This document shows, piece after piece, positions 1 through 10,963 of a stretch of 64,000 nt of DNA; the first letter of the stretch is position 1; every line of letters starts with the position of its first letter. Where the stretch lies: contig CAJNDS010002541.1 in NCBI GenBank assembly GCA_905221605.1, positions 304,501-368,500 of the forward strand, given 5' to 3'. Source of the stretch: Symbiodinium natans. Lineage: Eukaryota; Sar; Dinophyceae; Suessiales; Symbiodiniaceae. Under the pieces are notes generated by a model that saw nothing but the letters and a program-made list of their open reading frames with translations, was not told the DNA's origin and made no database searches. A program made the translations under genes and the position numbers.

Positions 1-575
1 AGCTCAAAAGACTCAAGATTTGAAGACGTAGATTTCCAACACCCTTCATCGTGAGCCTTCAAGGGAGGGTTTGGGGTGGGACATGGTCTTGGACTTGGAA
101 ATTTTGGGTGCAAATGCGGGCCCAGAACACAGGGCCTCCCAGAAACCTCCCAAGAGTGTCCCGAGGCCTCCAGGCCCAGGTATTGTGCTTCCTACCAAAA
201 GGCCAGTGCCTTGCCTTACCCCGCTCGGGCCTCGCGCAAGCGCGCGACCCTCGCACAGGCCACAAATACGCCCCTCCCCAAAACAATGGATTTTCCTTCA
301 CACTGCATGCGGTCGTGCGTTCTCCTCCAGTCCGAAAAACCATGTGCCCCGGCATTTTCGCAAATCAAAACCGCTTACAAATGCTGTTTTAAGGCTTCTC
401 AACCCACTGTGCACAGCTCCGCTGCCATGTTTGTAAAAAGGCGCGAAAGCTCTCAAAAGCCATGTGCCCCTAGGGTTTCGCTGTTGCTGGGCCGACTTTA
501 CACCGCCTGGGGTGACTTCCTTCCTCTGCCTTGTTTTGCTGTGTGCCGCAGGGGTTGGGCCGACTTTACACCGTC
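1..575. other. No gene recognised
   Basis: Unique sequence with several overlapping open frames on both strands, none of which I recognise. A short phrase, GGGCCGACTTTACACCG, occurs at about 490 and again at about 557, so part of this stretch is an old local duplication. I see no convincing exon here. Confidence 0.4.
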
Positions 576-690
576 TCATAACCCTAAACCCCAGGCCCTA
601 CCTTGGAACCCTGAACCCTAAACCCTTTCGACCCCAAACCTTAAACCCTAAGCCCTAAGCCCTAAACCCCGACCCTAGACCCTTCCCAGG
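576..690. repeat. C-rich telomere-like tract
   Basis: Degenerate CCCTAAA units with many substitutions (ACCCTAAACC, GCCCTAAGCC, CGACCCTAGACC). The C-rich strand is on top. This tract is the left flank of the exon-like island at 699-776. Confidence 0.85.
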
Positions 691-698
691 CTCAAGCA

Positions 699-776
699 CT
701 ACAAGGCCCAGCCCATCTTGAACGCCTGCTCGGCGACCATGTGCAGCGCCCCGCACTTGGAGAGCTCCCGGAGCCG
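699..776 (-). CDS. Candidate terminal exon, minus strand
   Basis: A minus-strand frame ending in TAG at 701-699 whose third codon positions are nearly all G or C. It includes ELSKCGALHMVAEQAFKMGW. It sits exactly between a C-rich telomere-like tract on the left and a G-rich tract on the right. No homology is recognised, and the upstream exons cannot be placed. It could be chance coding potential in GC-rich DNA. Confidence 0.3.
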   Translation of the reverse strand, partial: RLRELSKCGALHMVAEQAFKMGWAL

Positions 777-780
777 GAAT

Positions 781-880
781 CAGGGTTTAGGGTTTAGGGG
801 TTTAGGGTTTAATTAGGATTTGGGGGCCTAAAAGCCCTAAAAACCCTAAAACTCCGAAAAGCCCTAAAAAAATCCTAAAC
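781..880. repeat. Telomere-like tract with G-to-C switch
   Basis: TTTAGGG units (781-815) give way within about 20 bases to CCCTAAA units (828-880). The two halves are in opposite orientation, so the G-rich and C-rich strands meet head to head, as in an old telomere fusion or an inverted repeat. Confidence 0.8.
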
Positions 881-1349
881 CCTTCTTAAGCCCTCCCCGC
901 CCTCACCTCAAAAGAGAAGCTTGCAAAGAGTAACAGTAAGAATAGTAGCGTTGCAAGACCTTAAAGGGCTTTGCTCAGCAGCCGCAGAGGCAAAGGCTGC
1001 TGCGAAGGGAACTGTTAGGGGAGGGAGTCTCCGACGTACCTTCCCATGGATGCCTGCAAGTCGTAAGCGCAACGCCCTTACCCTGCATAAATCTCCTCTG
1101 TTTGTTGGGCCCTTTCAGGGTTTAGGGTTCCCCCCTTCCCTGAACCCTAAACTCTAACGAGAACCAGTAAACCCTGCCAACCCTGTAAACCAAGCCCGGT
1201 GCTTCTTCAGGAGGGTGCGCGTTTTTCTCCATGTTTGGGTTCCGTGGTCACTGGAGCGGCAACGGCATATGCAAGTTTAATGGGTTGATGGGTTTTGGGG
1301 TGTAGGGTTTAGGTTTTATTTTGGGGTTGTGGGGATAGGGTCTTTACAG

Positions 1350-1490
1350 CACGAGCTGCGGGTCGGTTCGAAGAAAGAGCGCGGGCGAAGCTGGCCCCAG
1401 CCCCTCGAAACAAGGAGGTCGCAGGTTGCAGACTTCAACACGGAGACCCTTTTTAGCCCCAATGCGCCCCAAAGGCCCCTGAACCCCTAA
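1350..1490 (+). CDS. Candidate exon upstream of the membrane protein
   Basis: An open frame of 46 codons directly after TCTTTACAG, which makes a plausible 3' splice site following a telomere-like tract. It begins HELRVGSKKERGRSWPQPLE and runs into C-rich repeat before its TAA at 1488-1490, so the true 3' end is probably a splice donor before about 1450. It lies on the same strand and shortly upstream of the gene at 1645 and could be one of its 5' exons. Confidence 0.3.
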   Translation, partial: HELRVGSKKERGRSWPQPLETRRSQVADFNTETLFSPNAPQRPLNP

Positions 1491-1644
1491 GAAACCCCCA
1501 AACTTTCTAAAGCCCAAGGTCTAGGATTTCGTGCTTAGGCCTAGGCCGAGGCTTTACACGATAAGCTCTGAACCCTACAAGGGTCTGTTTAAGGCATATC
1601 ACAGTTTAAGTCTGACGACTCCGGGAGGGCTTCTCAGCTCTCTC

Positions 1645-2703
1645 ATGGCCGTGGTTTCGCCATTTGCGGATGAGACGCCAAAGTCCATCACCCGCTTTAT
1701 CACGGTCTCGCTGCTTCTATACGCCGTCGCCGTCCTGATTCTTCTGAACTGGAAGACAGCTTGGGACCACCAGCTCCTGCCCCTTTACGTGCTCCAAGGG
1801 ATCATGTTCATCACCGCGGCCGGCGCCATGCTCGGAGGAATGGCCTTCAACTTCAGAGTGTGGAGCTTCATACTCGGGCAGAACTGCTGCCTGGGCCTCT
1901 GCGCAACTGCTGGCTGCTTCCTTCCGGGCGCCTTCATATTGTTCTATGCAATTGGCACGGCTTCTCCAGTTCTGTTCGAGTGGGAGTTTATGGAGATTGA
2001 GCCGATCCATTATGTCGACCTTTGCAGCACAGCGGAGTGGAAAGACTTCAAGGGGGGCATCTACTTCGAAGGCGGCGCCCTCACCCAAGATGACAGCATG
2101 CCTCCCGTGATTAAGCTCGACATCCAGCAGTGCATCTGGGTCGAGCCCAACAACCCAGATGTCAGGTCAGGCTACTGGACGCCTTGCTTTGCTCGACTTC
2201 GGCCAGTCTTCACTTGCGACCCCCGACTGTCGAAAACCTGTACCAATCCTCGCGCATGCGCCTGGGCGATCACGGCATCGGAGGCCTCGGAACAATCGGA
2301 ACCCGACCCTCCGAAAGCCCCGGACTGCGGCACACCCGGCGTATGTGGGATGGTGTATCGCATGAACTTCTTCATGCCCTTCATGTCGGCCAACAGCACG
2401 AGCATGAAGACCTTTCATCAGCTACTGGAAACATTAGGGAGACGATTCCCGGGAAGCCTGACAGCCGATAGCCCTTTGCTTATCTTAGCCAACCCGGCCG
2501 AGCTAAAGAGAGCGGGTGGAGAAGCTGTAGAGAGGTTCTACAAGCTGCTAATCGTGTACGTGCCGCTGGGTGCAGTTTTGGGTCTTCTGGTAGCTGCGGC
2601 CCGGGCCATGGCAAGCTGGCAGACAAGCGAATCCACGCAGACGGATACCGCTGACGACTCCGTGACACCCGGCAGCCCAACCCTCAAAAACCATAGCGAC
2701 TGA
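1645..2703 (+). CDS. Multi-pass membrane protein, tetraspanin-like layout, unknown family
   Basis: The longest host-like frame of the window: 352 codons from ATG 1645 to TGA 2701-2703. The frame stays open upstream to about 1531, but that part reads through repeat-derived sequence and has no ATG. An AG with a short pyrimidine run (TTCTCAG, 1631-1637) lies just before the chosen start and could be a cis- or trans-splice acceptor. Hydrophobic segments fall at roughly residues 17-37, 45-68 and 73-105, followed by a long Cys-rich loop (about 190 residues, at least 9 Cys) and a fourth segment near 302-325, then a polar Ser/Thr/Asp tail. Three helices, a big Cys-rich loop and a last helix recall tetraspanins, but the CCG signature of that family is absent. 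Third codon positions are GC-rich, unlike the flanking repeats. I cannot assign a function; a cell-surface or vesicle role is a guess. Confidence 0.75.
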   Translation: MAVVSPFADETPKSITRFITVSLLLYAVAVLILLNWKTAWDHQLLPLYVLQGIMFITAAGAMLGGMAFNFRVWSFILGQNCCLGLCATAGCFLPGAFILFYAIGTASPVLFEWEFMEIEPIHYVDLCSTAEWKDFKGGIYFEGGALTQDDSMPPVIKLDIQQCIWVEPNNPDVRSGYWTPCFARLRPVFTCDPRLSKTCTNPRACAWAITASEASEQSEPDPPKAPDCGTPGVCGMVYRMNFFMPFMSANSTSMKTFHQLLETLGRRFPGSLTADSPLLILANPAELKRAGGEAVERFYKLLIVYVPLGAVLGLLVAAARAMASWQTSESTQTDTADDSVTPGSPTLKNHSD

Positions 2704-2843
2704 GAAGTGAACTCCGGTTGAGAATCAATTCCTTGTATCATGCCCATGCCGAGGAACGGACGGCACGCGTTGTGCAGAATACTCTTGAAAGTCACGTGCC
2801 CTCCGTCATGAGGGATGTTGGGCAATTTATGTCTGCAAGCCAA

Positions 2844-2996
2844 CCACCCACTCCCCCACTCACTCCACACTCCCCCACTCCCCCCCATCCCCACTCCCCC
2901 ACTCCCCACTACCCCCCACTCCCCACCACTCCCACTCCCCCCCACACTCCCCCACACTCCCCCACACTCCCCCACACTCCCCCACACTTCCTAAAC
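2844..2996. repeat. CACTCCCCC microsatellite
   Basis: Imperfect repeats of CACTCCCCC and ACTCCCCCAC. The bottom strand is a dense run of G-tracts that could form G-quadruplexes. It follows the 3' end of the membrane-protein gene by about 140 bp. Confidence 0.9.
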
Positions 2997-2999
2997 CAG

Positions 3000-3406
3000 G
3001 CCCAAAACCCTAGGTAGGCCAAAAAATCCTAGGCCCAAAACCCCAGGCCCAAAACCCTAGGCCCAAAACCCTAGGCCTAAAATCCTAGGCCCAAAACCCC
3101 AGGCCCAAAACCCTACCCAAAACCCTAGGCCTAAAATCCTAGGCCCAAAACCCCAGGCCCAAAACCCTAGCCCAAAACCCTAGGCCCAAAACCCTAGGCC
3201 CAAAACCCGAGGCCCAAAACCCTAGGCCCAAAACCCTAGGCCCAAAACCTAGGCCCAAAACCCTAGGCCCAAAACCCTAGGCCTAAAACCCTAGGCCCAA
3301 AACCCTAGGCCCAAAACCCTGGCCCAAAACCCTAGCCCCAAAACCCTAGGCCCAAAACCCTAGGCCCAAAACCCTAGACCCAAAACCCTAGGCCCAAAAC
3401 CCTAGG
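3000..3406. repeat. 14-bp tandem array, CCCAAAACCCTAGG unit
   Basis: About 28 copies of a 14-bp unit that is close to two telomere-like units (CCCAAAA plus CCCTAGG). Copies differ by single bases and 1-2 base deletions. It looks like a local expansion of a degenerate telomere pair. Confidence 0.9.
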
Positions 3407-3436
3407 GCTTAAATGCAGCGGGGGGGGGGGGGGTGG

Positions 3437-3770
3437 TGGTTGGCGGCACCAGCCCCCCAACCCCCACCCCTCCCCCCATTTTGCCAGCACAAAGCCCATG
3501 CGCCTCTGGAAAGGGCTCCTAGTTTTGTGCAAGAGCTTCTCGTGACGGCACCACGTTCGCAAAAGCAAGCTTGCGCGGTTTTGGATCCACTTGCAAAAGC
3601 AATGCTTCTGTGACGGGGTTGGAGAGGATTCAATTCCACTTGACGGCGTGATGTTCTTAAAGAAGGCTGAGGAGATATAAGGGGATCCGTTGGTTTGGGG
3701 ACCTGGGGTTGAGGATCCCCGTTTCGGGTGCAAGCTGGAACCCTTTGGTTAATGGCGAAAGGTCCCCCTA
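3437..3770. repeat. Dispersed repeat, copy A
   Basis: Shares long near-identical stretches with 10165-10715, including ATTTTGCCAGCACAAAGC, the segment around GGTTTTGGATCCACTTGCAA, and a tail containing GAGATATAAGGGGATC and GGCGAAAGGTCC. It starts beside a 14-base G run (3420-3433). Copy A lacks about 230 bp present in copy B after the TTCTTAAAG block. No coding function is seen. Confidence 0.85.
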
Positions 3771-5090
3771 ATAGCTCAAATTTCAGAGCTTCAGGAACAG
3801 TGCCGAACTAGACCTTTGTACTGTTTTGAGACTGTAGCTCAACTAGTAGCAAGTGATACTAGCAGGTACTCACGCGAAGAGTGCGGGGGGCGTTAGATTG
3901 GGGGACTTTTTAACTTGACCTTTGCACCAGAGTCCAAATCAAGATAGTTTAGAGCCTGGACGCCAAGAGCATGCACATCACAAGCTTGAGATCTCGTGCA
4001 GCCTCTGCCCAAGACCCAGCCCAAACCAGAATCCCTTGAACCGCTGAGGGGAAATCTCTTTGCATACTGTAGCTTCTTGGGCAACAGCTTGGAGGTGAAG
4101 GGGAAAGCAGACAACGGGCACGAGCAAACACAATCTTCGTGATTGGCTATGACTTGTATCCCTGAGGCTGTGGATCGTTGCCTGAGAATGCAACTCATGA
4201 GAACGCAACTGCAGCGCGCAAGTTGCTTGTAGCAGATGGTAGGCAGATCGTAGGTCGTAGGCAGGCTTCCTGCCATTGAAGGGCGCTTGCAAGTGCCAGA
4301 GAGCCAAACACCTTGTGCCCGCAGCGCAATAAACACCACGCGCAAGCTGCAACTTCCATGGGATCATTCATGGCTGCTGGCTTCCAGCCTGCAGAGTGTC
4401 TGTAACAGGCAGGCTTAGGGTTTATAGGCATAGAGGCAATACCCTTTCCTTGTAGTTTCAAAGGCTCAGCCCGCACCTCCCCCAAAGACCTCAAGTTAGG
4501 GCAAAGGGGCTGTTGGTTTGATACACCCAAACGCCTCTAAACGCCCTGAAGCAGCTTTGCCTCCAGCTCCCCAAATCTCAACTCACCAGGGTTTGGGTGT
4601 TTCAGGGACTTCAGGGGGGTGTTTTGGGGAGAGTCGGCCAACCCAAAAAACACAGCAGCTCGGGAATACTTGTCTGGGGCCATTTGCGTGTTGTCCCAAG
4701 TTGCCAGCGACAGGAGCACCAACAGCCTTCAGCGAACGAAGGTTATGCCAAATCCCGCCCCGAAACCTCCGAAATGCCCGACCGCATGTTGGTACGATGA
4801 ATGTTGTCCGGCATCTTTCGGCTGAAGCCTGAAGCCACATGTGCCATGTTGAATAATGTTGGCCTCCAATTGACAAGCCCTCCCCCCAGCCCCCCAACAA
4901 CTGGTTGAAACTAAGGATTCTGGGGAGGGGGCCAAATCTGTCAATTTTGGGTCTCCAGAGGGTTTAAGAGGGCCAGGGACGTTTTGGTCTTGGCGGCAGG
5001 GTTTTACTATTAAGGGGGTTTAAGGAGGGGCTTGAATTCCGTTCCGAAGATTTTTGTGTTTATCGAAGGTGGGGGGGTTTATTGAACCCA
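3771..5090. other. Unique island, weak open frames only
   Basis: Mostly free of telomere-like repeat. The best exon-like piece is 4656-4741 on the plus strand: it follows AACACAG, ends before GTTATG, and reads AREYLSGAICVLSQVASDRS. Several minus-strand frames of 100-150 codons cross 3893-4900 but have no other support. I do not call a gene here. Confidence 0.3.
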
Positions 5091-5219
5091 GGTCCAGAGT
5101 AGCTTCGCGTTGAATCTCAGAGGACAGTCCACTCATACTACGTGGTTCTTAGGCAAAGTGCATGCTGCATGTGCGCAACGAATTCACCAATGTTGTCACA
5201 GTCGCTCGGCAAGACTGGC

Positions 5220-5350
5220 TCCACGACTCCCAACCCTAAAGCCCCAAGCCCTTGTGTAGGTTTTGGGGCCTCAAACCCCTAAACCCTAATTCTAGGTAGG
5301 CCCTTGGGACACTTTGGGCATATAGGGTTTGGAGTGTATGGCTTATAGGG
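5220..5350. repeat. Mixed telomere-like tract
   Basis: C-rich units (CAACCCTAAAGCCCC, AAACCCCTAAACCC) to about 5295, then G-rich units (ATAGGGTTTGGAG, TATAGGGTTTCTAGG). Confidence 0.7.
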
Positions 5351-5700
5351 TTTCTAGGTAGGCCCTTGAGACATCGTCTATTTCCTTTATTGGGTGTAAT
5401 TAGGGGTATCTCTTGGGGGAATATTTTGAAGATTGTTTCTAGGCCAACCTCGGAAGTTCTCAACACTACTCTGAAGCGCCATGTTTAGGCGTTGCTGGGG
5501 GCGGGGAGCACAGAATCCGTGACTCCTCTACTGCCCAAGCTTGGGATTTGGGGCTTACCCTGAAGCTTTAAAGCGACGGAAGACTCTCCACTCTACAAGA
5601 CTCCCAACAACCCAACAACTGCAAACACCCCAAAAGTCCCAAACACCTTAATAACCCTGAAGACCACAAATTAAGGACCTTAAACACCCTAAACCCTCAG

Positions 5701-6482
5701 GGCAGACAAGGAGCCTGTTGCAGCTCTGTCTGGCGATGTGCCTCCCGGATGCCATCAGCAGCAGTGGGAGGGCGCTGTGGTTTAGGGTTCAGGGTTAGTG
5801 TCAGGGGTTCAGGGTTGTGGGGCGGGATGGGTTTTGGGTTTGGAGCGGGGGGGGGGGGGGGGGAGGGAGGCACCCATCTATTTTCACAGCAGCATCCCTC
5901 GATGCTTATTTCTGGGGCCTTCATCCCAGAGAAGGAGAAGATGGAAATCGAAGTATATAGCCATGAAGGACCCAAGAATTGCGTCGGACTGGGACTTGGG
6001 ACTTAAGGTAAACCCTAAACCCTAGAAACCCTAAACACCGCAGCTCCGAGAGCGTCTGTTAGAGCCTGCAAGCTACCCTTCGAACGATGATCGTCTGCTG
6101 TCAAGCGAGACCTGCAGATGCAGGTAGGGTAAGTGTTTAGAGTTTAGAGCTTGCGCCTCAGGCCTCAAGGTTTAATTTGGGCTTTTGGTGAAACCTCTGC
6201 CTTCGCCTGACATGTTAGCATCTACTTGAAGGCTCATGGGCACTGATATCCCCAGTTGGAAGTGCCCATGAAGCTCCAAGTGTTTTTTGAGCCGTGCTTT
6301 AGGGTGTAGGATCCCAAAGCCCTAAAAGCTCTAAACACTAAACCCTAAGCCCTAAACCTCGACCAAGCTTAGGGTCAAGAGTCAAGCACCCGAATCCCGA
6401 CTCTCGACAGCTTCCGGCCTTTTCCTACAAAAGGCTCGTAGCTGCCTTCCTTCTTGTTTTTACGATGGGGCTTCCGATTTAG
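5701..6482 (+). CDS. Candidate multi-exon gene with telomere-repeat introns
   Basis: Five exon-like islands on one strand: 5701-5779, 5890-6007, 6044-6123, 6256-6303 and 6411-6482 (ends TAG). Each is preceded by AG, and the first four are followed by GT. The intron 6008-6043 is only 36 bases and is almost entirely CCCTAAA repeat between GT and AG. The last exon reads LPAFSYKRLVAAFLLVFTMG and could be a C-terminal hydrophobic helix. Frame is kept across 6007/6044 and across 6303/6411. Between 6123 and 6256 it fails unless a 13-base micro-exon with a GC donor is assumed. Exon 5890-6007 is open in two frames. Product unknown; RNA evidence would decide it. Confidence 0.35.
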
Positions 6483-6820
6483 GAGGAAATCCGAAGAGTG
6501 GGGCGGTCAAGATACCCTAGTAGGCTGTTATTCCCTTATTTTGGAGTTGGGTTCCCCTGATATTCCACTTTAAACCAAACAAAGGGTGCCCTTTTTTCCC
6601 CTAGGTTACTCTTGGGTCTGGAGACACTGAACCCGAAACCCCAACCCTACGCCTAAAGCCAGAGCATCCCAGAACCCTCAAGTCCCAGCTCTGAGTCCTA
6701 GGGCTCAGGGGTTTGAGGTTCAGGGGTTCGGACGCAGAGGGCATCTTATGACTCCCCAAAAAACTAAACCCAAATTCAAGAGCACAAGGTCTCAGTCTGC
6801 GGACTGCCCGGCCTTCGGCC

Positions 6821-6991
6821 ATGCTGGCACCTGGGCCTCAACTGGGGGTTGTTCTGAATTCTGCGACCTTTTGGGAGTACGCTGAATTGCTCACTAAAGG
6901 AACTTTCGGATCAGAATTCGGAGCAGCCCCCAAATTTGGGGTCGCTAGAGTTGAGGTCTATTTTGTTTGGCTGAAGTTCGAACGCCAGTAG
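6821..6991 (+). CDS. Candidate small ORF or terminal exon
   Basis: ATG at 6821, TAG at 6989-6991, 56 codons. It reads MLAPGPQLGVVLNSATFWEY at the start and is free of telomere-like repeat. The frame stays open upstream past a possible acceptor (GGTCTCAG, about 6788-6795), so the ATG may be internal. No family recognised. Confidence 0.3.
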   Translation: MLAPGPQLGVVLNSATFWEYAELLTKGTFGSEFGAAPKFGVARVEVYFVWLKFERQ

Positions 6992-7960
6992 ACCTATACT
7001 TTTGCACTGCAATTTCGCATGTTGGGGTTGGCTCTTAACGTAGGGCTTTGAGCGCTCGATCGGGTGTTTAGAGGGTTCTCGTACTGGGGTGGACTTTGGT
7101 CCGGTCTTGTGGGTTTAGGATTTAGCATTTTAGGGTTTAGGGTTTAGGGTAGCAGGAGCTTCACTGACTTAACTTCTAGGGTAGGGGGTCTATATAGGGC
7201 TTAGGGTTCAGGTTTTGGTACACGGCGGGTGATCAAACTAGGGTTCTTTCGTGCGGGCTTGCCAGCATTTGAGTACTTTTTTAAGTGTTCTTGGTCAAGA
7301 CCAACAAAGGTTTCAGGGACCCTTTTGCTTCAGGAAGCAGAGCGCGTGGGGGACATAAAGAAACATGGAGTTGCACACTCGAAAGCCTAGCCCCAAACTT
7401 ACAGAACCAAAGAGGCATGATTTGTGTGAGCGCGTCTTGAAGCTGCATGATGTGGTCCTCGCTCCAGCGGTGTGTTGCGCTCTGGTTCTCATGTGAAGCT
7501 TGCCGTGCAACCCGCTGATTGGGGCGGTAGAGAGATGTCCATTTCCTGAAACAGGCAGGAGCAGTGGACCCAAGCTTAAAACCCTACTCACAAGCCCCAA
7601 ACACCTCTCAGCCTTGGGCCTCAGCCCGAAACTCATAAGCTCATAAGACTCTTGAGGAAGTGTGAGGTGTCCGCAGCAAAAAGCAAAGTGTTCGACAAGC
7701 GCCCGAGTTACCAAGCCCTCACTCGCAAAGCCACAAGCTTAAACCTAGAAACTCCACGCCTTCCGCCCCCTTTCCCCCCTCCCGCCCAAACGAGCGCCGA
7801 GCCATAAATTGGCTACGCAACCAGCCCTGCACGTGCTAAACCCTAAACACACCCTAAACACCCAAACCCCTTGAACACCAGCCTCCTGAGACAAGACCTC
7901 CTCGCGGGGAGGGGGGGGGGGGGGGCGGGGCGGGTCAGGAGGTTTCCGAGCCCACAGTTC
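6992..7960. other. Mixed unique and repeat sequence
   Basis: A G-rich telomere-like tract lies at 7118-7152 and short C-rich units at 7835-7880. A 15-base G run occupies 7911-7925. One plus-strand piece, 7402-7490, follows ACTTACAG and contains ERVLKLHDVVLAPAVCCALV, but the support is too thin for a gene call. Confidence 0.35.
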
Positions 7961-7968
7961 TCACACAG

Positions 7969-8517
7969 TGGCGCAGCAATCCCGTCCTAGTGTCTGCACG
8001 CTTGTGCGATGTTTGGGGTTGGCAATGGTCTCTCCCTTCTCATGGCGAGAATGCTCTTGTCTGAGGGTCTTCATAGTACTCCAAATGTCTTTCAAGCTAG
8101 GTGCGATGGCAGACGAGGGCTGCATCTCTGGACCTGACGACGAGCTGGCAAACAAAGCTGTTGTCAAGGCTTTCGAGCGTTCTGCAGTTCAGACGAGACT
8201 CGGAATGCATCGGTCAAAGCAGGTTCGTTGCACCTAGACAGTCGGTGGACCATTCGGTCTCGTCTTAGTCGGGTTGAAGAGGGTACACTTAAAAGAACCA
8301 GTTGGTAAAAGGGGAGTTCGACGAACGACTGAGCTATAGTCATGACCAAGTAATTGTTTCGGAAGGTTACGTAAACGCCCTCCGTGCCGTGAACAATCCA
8401 CCTTGTGGGCTGCCTTGTTTTGGGAGGGATGCCTTTCCTCTTGCGGTTCCTGTTGCTTGGAGTGCGCGTGGGGACCTCTTGTGTTCACATATGGGCTCCC
8501 AAATCTGCGCAAGCTAA
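7969..8517 (+). CDS. Candidate two-exon gene, unknown product
   Basis: Exon 1 (7969-8222) follows TCACACAG and ends AAAGCAG before GTTCGT. Exon 2 (8302-8517) follows AGAACCAG and ends in TAA. The 79-bp intron (8223-8301) keeps phase 0 on both sides. Exon 1 contains MADEGCISGPDDELANKAVV and exon 2 begins LVKGEFDERLSYSHDQVIVS, both acidic and protein-like. No upstream ATG exon is identified. A second frame in the last third of exon 2 stays open to about 8680, so the 3' end is uncertain. Unlike neighbouring candidates this intron contains little telomere-like repeat. Confidence 0.4.
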
Positions 8518-8980
8518 TATTTTCTGGAGGAACTTCTGGGACCTAGAATCCGGAGATTGGAGGCTTACCGTGCCCAATGAAGGGAAAAGAACGTCGCTGA
8601 GATCCAAGTTGGGCGCCACTAATACTAAACTCCCCCAACCCCAACCCCTCGATCCCCCCCCCCACCCCCGAACCCCCTGACCCTAGCACACATTGGCATT
8701 GCAAGCACTCGACACACATGTGAAACTGGAGGCAGCGAAGCTTAAACCATAAGCTCCCGAATAGGCCCTTGGGATCTTCCCTTAGTTGGGTTCAAGAGGA
8801 CCTTTTTCAGGAGTCTTTTTCAGAGGCTACAGAATGCCGACATGCAGCAAGCCGAGCTCGTCGAGGCCATGACTATGAGCTGCAGGGTTTTGAAATGTAG
8901 TACTTAGGGACATTTACTTCGCGAGCTCCCTTTTTCAGTTGCGCATGAGAGCGCGAGGGAGGGAGATTGGGAGAAAGTGG

Positions 8981-9094
<114 letters not shown>

Positions 9095-10164
9095 GACACG
9101 GAGAGAAGAGAAAGATATGGCGCTTGTTCATCAGTCTTTATTGGTCTGTGATAGTGTTTCCCAACCAACCCAGTTATGAGCACCGGGGTGGGCTCGGAGC
9201 CTAGGGGGGAGGTCTCTACACCTTCGAAAGAAAGAATGAAAGCACGCATGCGATGATCAGAGGGAGACTTCAACCTGCACGGATGAAGGTTTGTTTAAAA
9301 CTGTAGACTGCTGGGGAAGACACCCTTTTGGTCACCTCACGTCAGAACAGGTTAGCCAGGGATTCTCGAAGCCACCAACACGAGAAAGACTTGGAAGGTC
9401 CTGGTTAGGGGTTAGGGGCCCATCCTAAACACTAACCTTTTAAACTCCAACGCCGAAACCCGAACCCCGAAACCGTCTCCCACAAGAGATTCTCCCACGT
9501 GGCAAGGCCCACGCGCGCGGGGAGTGTCGCGGGACTGCAGCAAAATGGTGTATAGTAAAGTTCGGCAGAATAGCATAGAGCAGCGTAGAGTACATTATAC
9601 AGTGACCAGTGCTCTACTCGACTACAGCCATACTCTTGCAAAATGAAGGGTCATGACTGCCATGGATGAATGACGGACGGTGACTGCAACAACGCCGGAC
9701 GCTGTAAAATTACCAGAGCGCAGTATGCAGGTGTACTCCTTCAACGGGTGTTGTATCTTCAATGCCGATTACGTTGTTCCTGAAGAAGTTTTGAACTCCT
9801 AGAAGCCACGTTCATGCCCAAGGCCGTCCCTGCGCGTTCTTTCATTCGGCAAATGGGTGTGACACAGCTGCATCCGGTAGGGCTGGGGGGTTCAGGTCGC
9901 TGGTAACTGGTAACCCCGATTGCAATCTGGATTGACCTTACCAGCACTGAGTCTTCGTTTCACATTGGGTCCTCCATAGGGGACCCAGTCTGCTTGTTGG
10001 CCGAATTGTGTTGTTGCTTGGCCCCTGAGCAGCTCCCCACGCCCCCACTTGCAAACACAATGCTCGCGTGCCCGCTTTGGAAAGGAGTCGCAGGCCCAGA
10101 GCCTTCTTAAACGCAATCTTGCACGGCTTAAACACAGCCGCGGGGGTGGGGGGTGGGTTGGCTT
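9095..10164. other. Unique sequence, little evidence of genes
   Basis: Short telomere-like pieces at 9400-9440. A plus-strand frame from ATG 9725, MQVYSFNGCCIFNADYVVPE, follows an AG but is only about 25 codons. Nothing else is supported. Confidence 0.3.
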
Positions 10165-10715
10165 CACCAGTGGGTTGGCTTCACCAGCCCCCCCCCCCCC
10201 CATTTTGCCAGCACAAAGCTCGTACGACGCCTCTGGAAGATTTTTGCAAGAGCTTCTCGTGACGGCGCGACGTTCGTAAAAGCAAGCTTGCACGGTTTTG
10301 GATCCACTTGCAAAAGCAATGCTTGTGTGACGGGGTTGGAAAGGATTCAATTCCACTTGACGGCGTGATGTTCTTTAAAGCAGCGGGGCGGCTGGGAGGG
10401 GGGTTGAGGGGCACGGGGGAGACCACCCCTTTGGCTGGCCGGCATGTGGAGCACTCAGTCAGAGTCTATTGTTCGCTGAAACCGAACGGTTTCTCCCATT
10501 CGTTCTGGAGTTTTGTCAGAGGCTTGTCCGCACTAAGTCTCGAAAGCATGCACTTGCTGTCTGCCTGCCCGCATGCAGCGCACGGTTCTGGATCGAGGGT
10601 GGAATTAAGGCTGAGAGATATAAGGGGATCGGCCCCGAAAGGATGTCAGGCGTTGGCTTGGGACTTGGGGTTGAGGACCAGCTGTAACCCACTGGCATAC
10701 GGCGAAAGGTCCTAA
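10165..10715. repeat. Dispersed repeat, copy B, with ~230 bp extra segment
   Basis: Matches copy A (3437-3770) on both sides of a segment at about 10380-10608 that copy A lacks. The extra segment carries no obvious terminal repeats. A 13-base C run (10188-10200) corresponds to the pyrimidine-rich region of copy A. The family is therefore at least two-membered and one member has gained or lost an internal block. Confidence 0.8.
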
Positions 10716-10792
10716 ACAGTTTGCCCTTCTACCTTGGTAATCCTTCACCCATGTTTTCTGCAATACAGACCACTCCTACTATTGAACGGTAG

Positions 10793-10963
10793 CATTGCTC
10801 ATATGGCATTGTTCTAGCACGTCTTATTGTTCTGCTTGTTCCTGACCTTGATGAGGCCACAAGGCGGCCAGTTGCGCCTACTGCCACCTTTGCCCAGCAG
10901 GCGTCCGTCGTGAAAAAAAGTTTCTGGGGCGAAGATGGCAAATATTTTTGCTGTGCAAGATGA
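10793..10963 (+). CDS. Candidate small exon
   Basis: Open frame of 56 codons ending TGA at 10961-10963, including RPVAPTATFAQQASVVKKSF. A second frame, from ATG 10935, overlaps its end and reads MANIFAVQDDMWQCFGLRGP. The overlap suggests a spliced or decayed coding region. No family recognised. Confidence 0.25.
   Translation, partial: HCSYGIVLARLIVLLVPDLDEATRRPVAPTATFAQQASVVKKSFWGEDGKYFCCAR

Noticed and set aside
1531..1644. Upstream start of the membrane-protein frame
   Set aside because: The frame is open, but it has no ATG and translates telomere-like repeat. ATG 1645 is preferred.
2538..3017. Frames over the CACTCCCCC array
   Set aside because: Gly/Ser/Val- and Pro/Thr-rich products come from the microsatellite.
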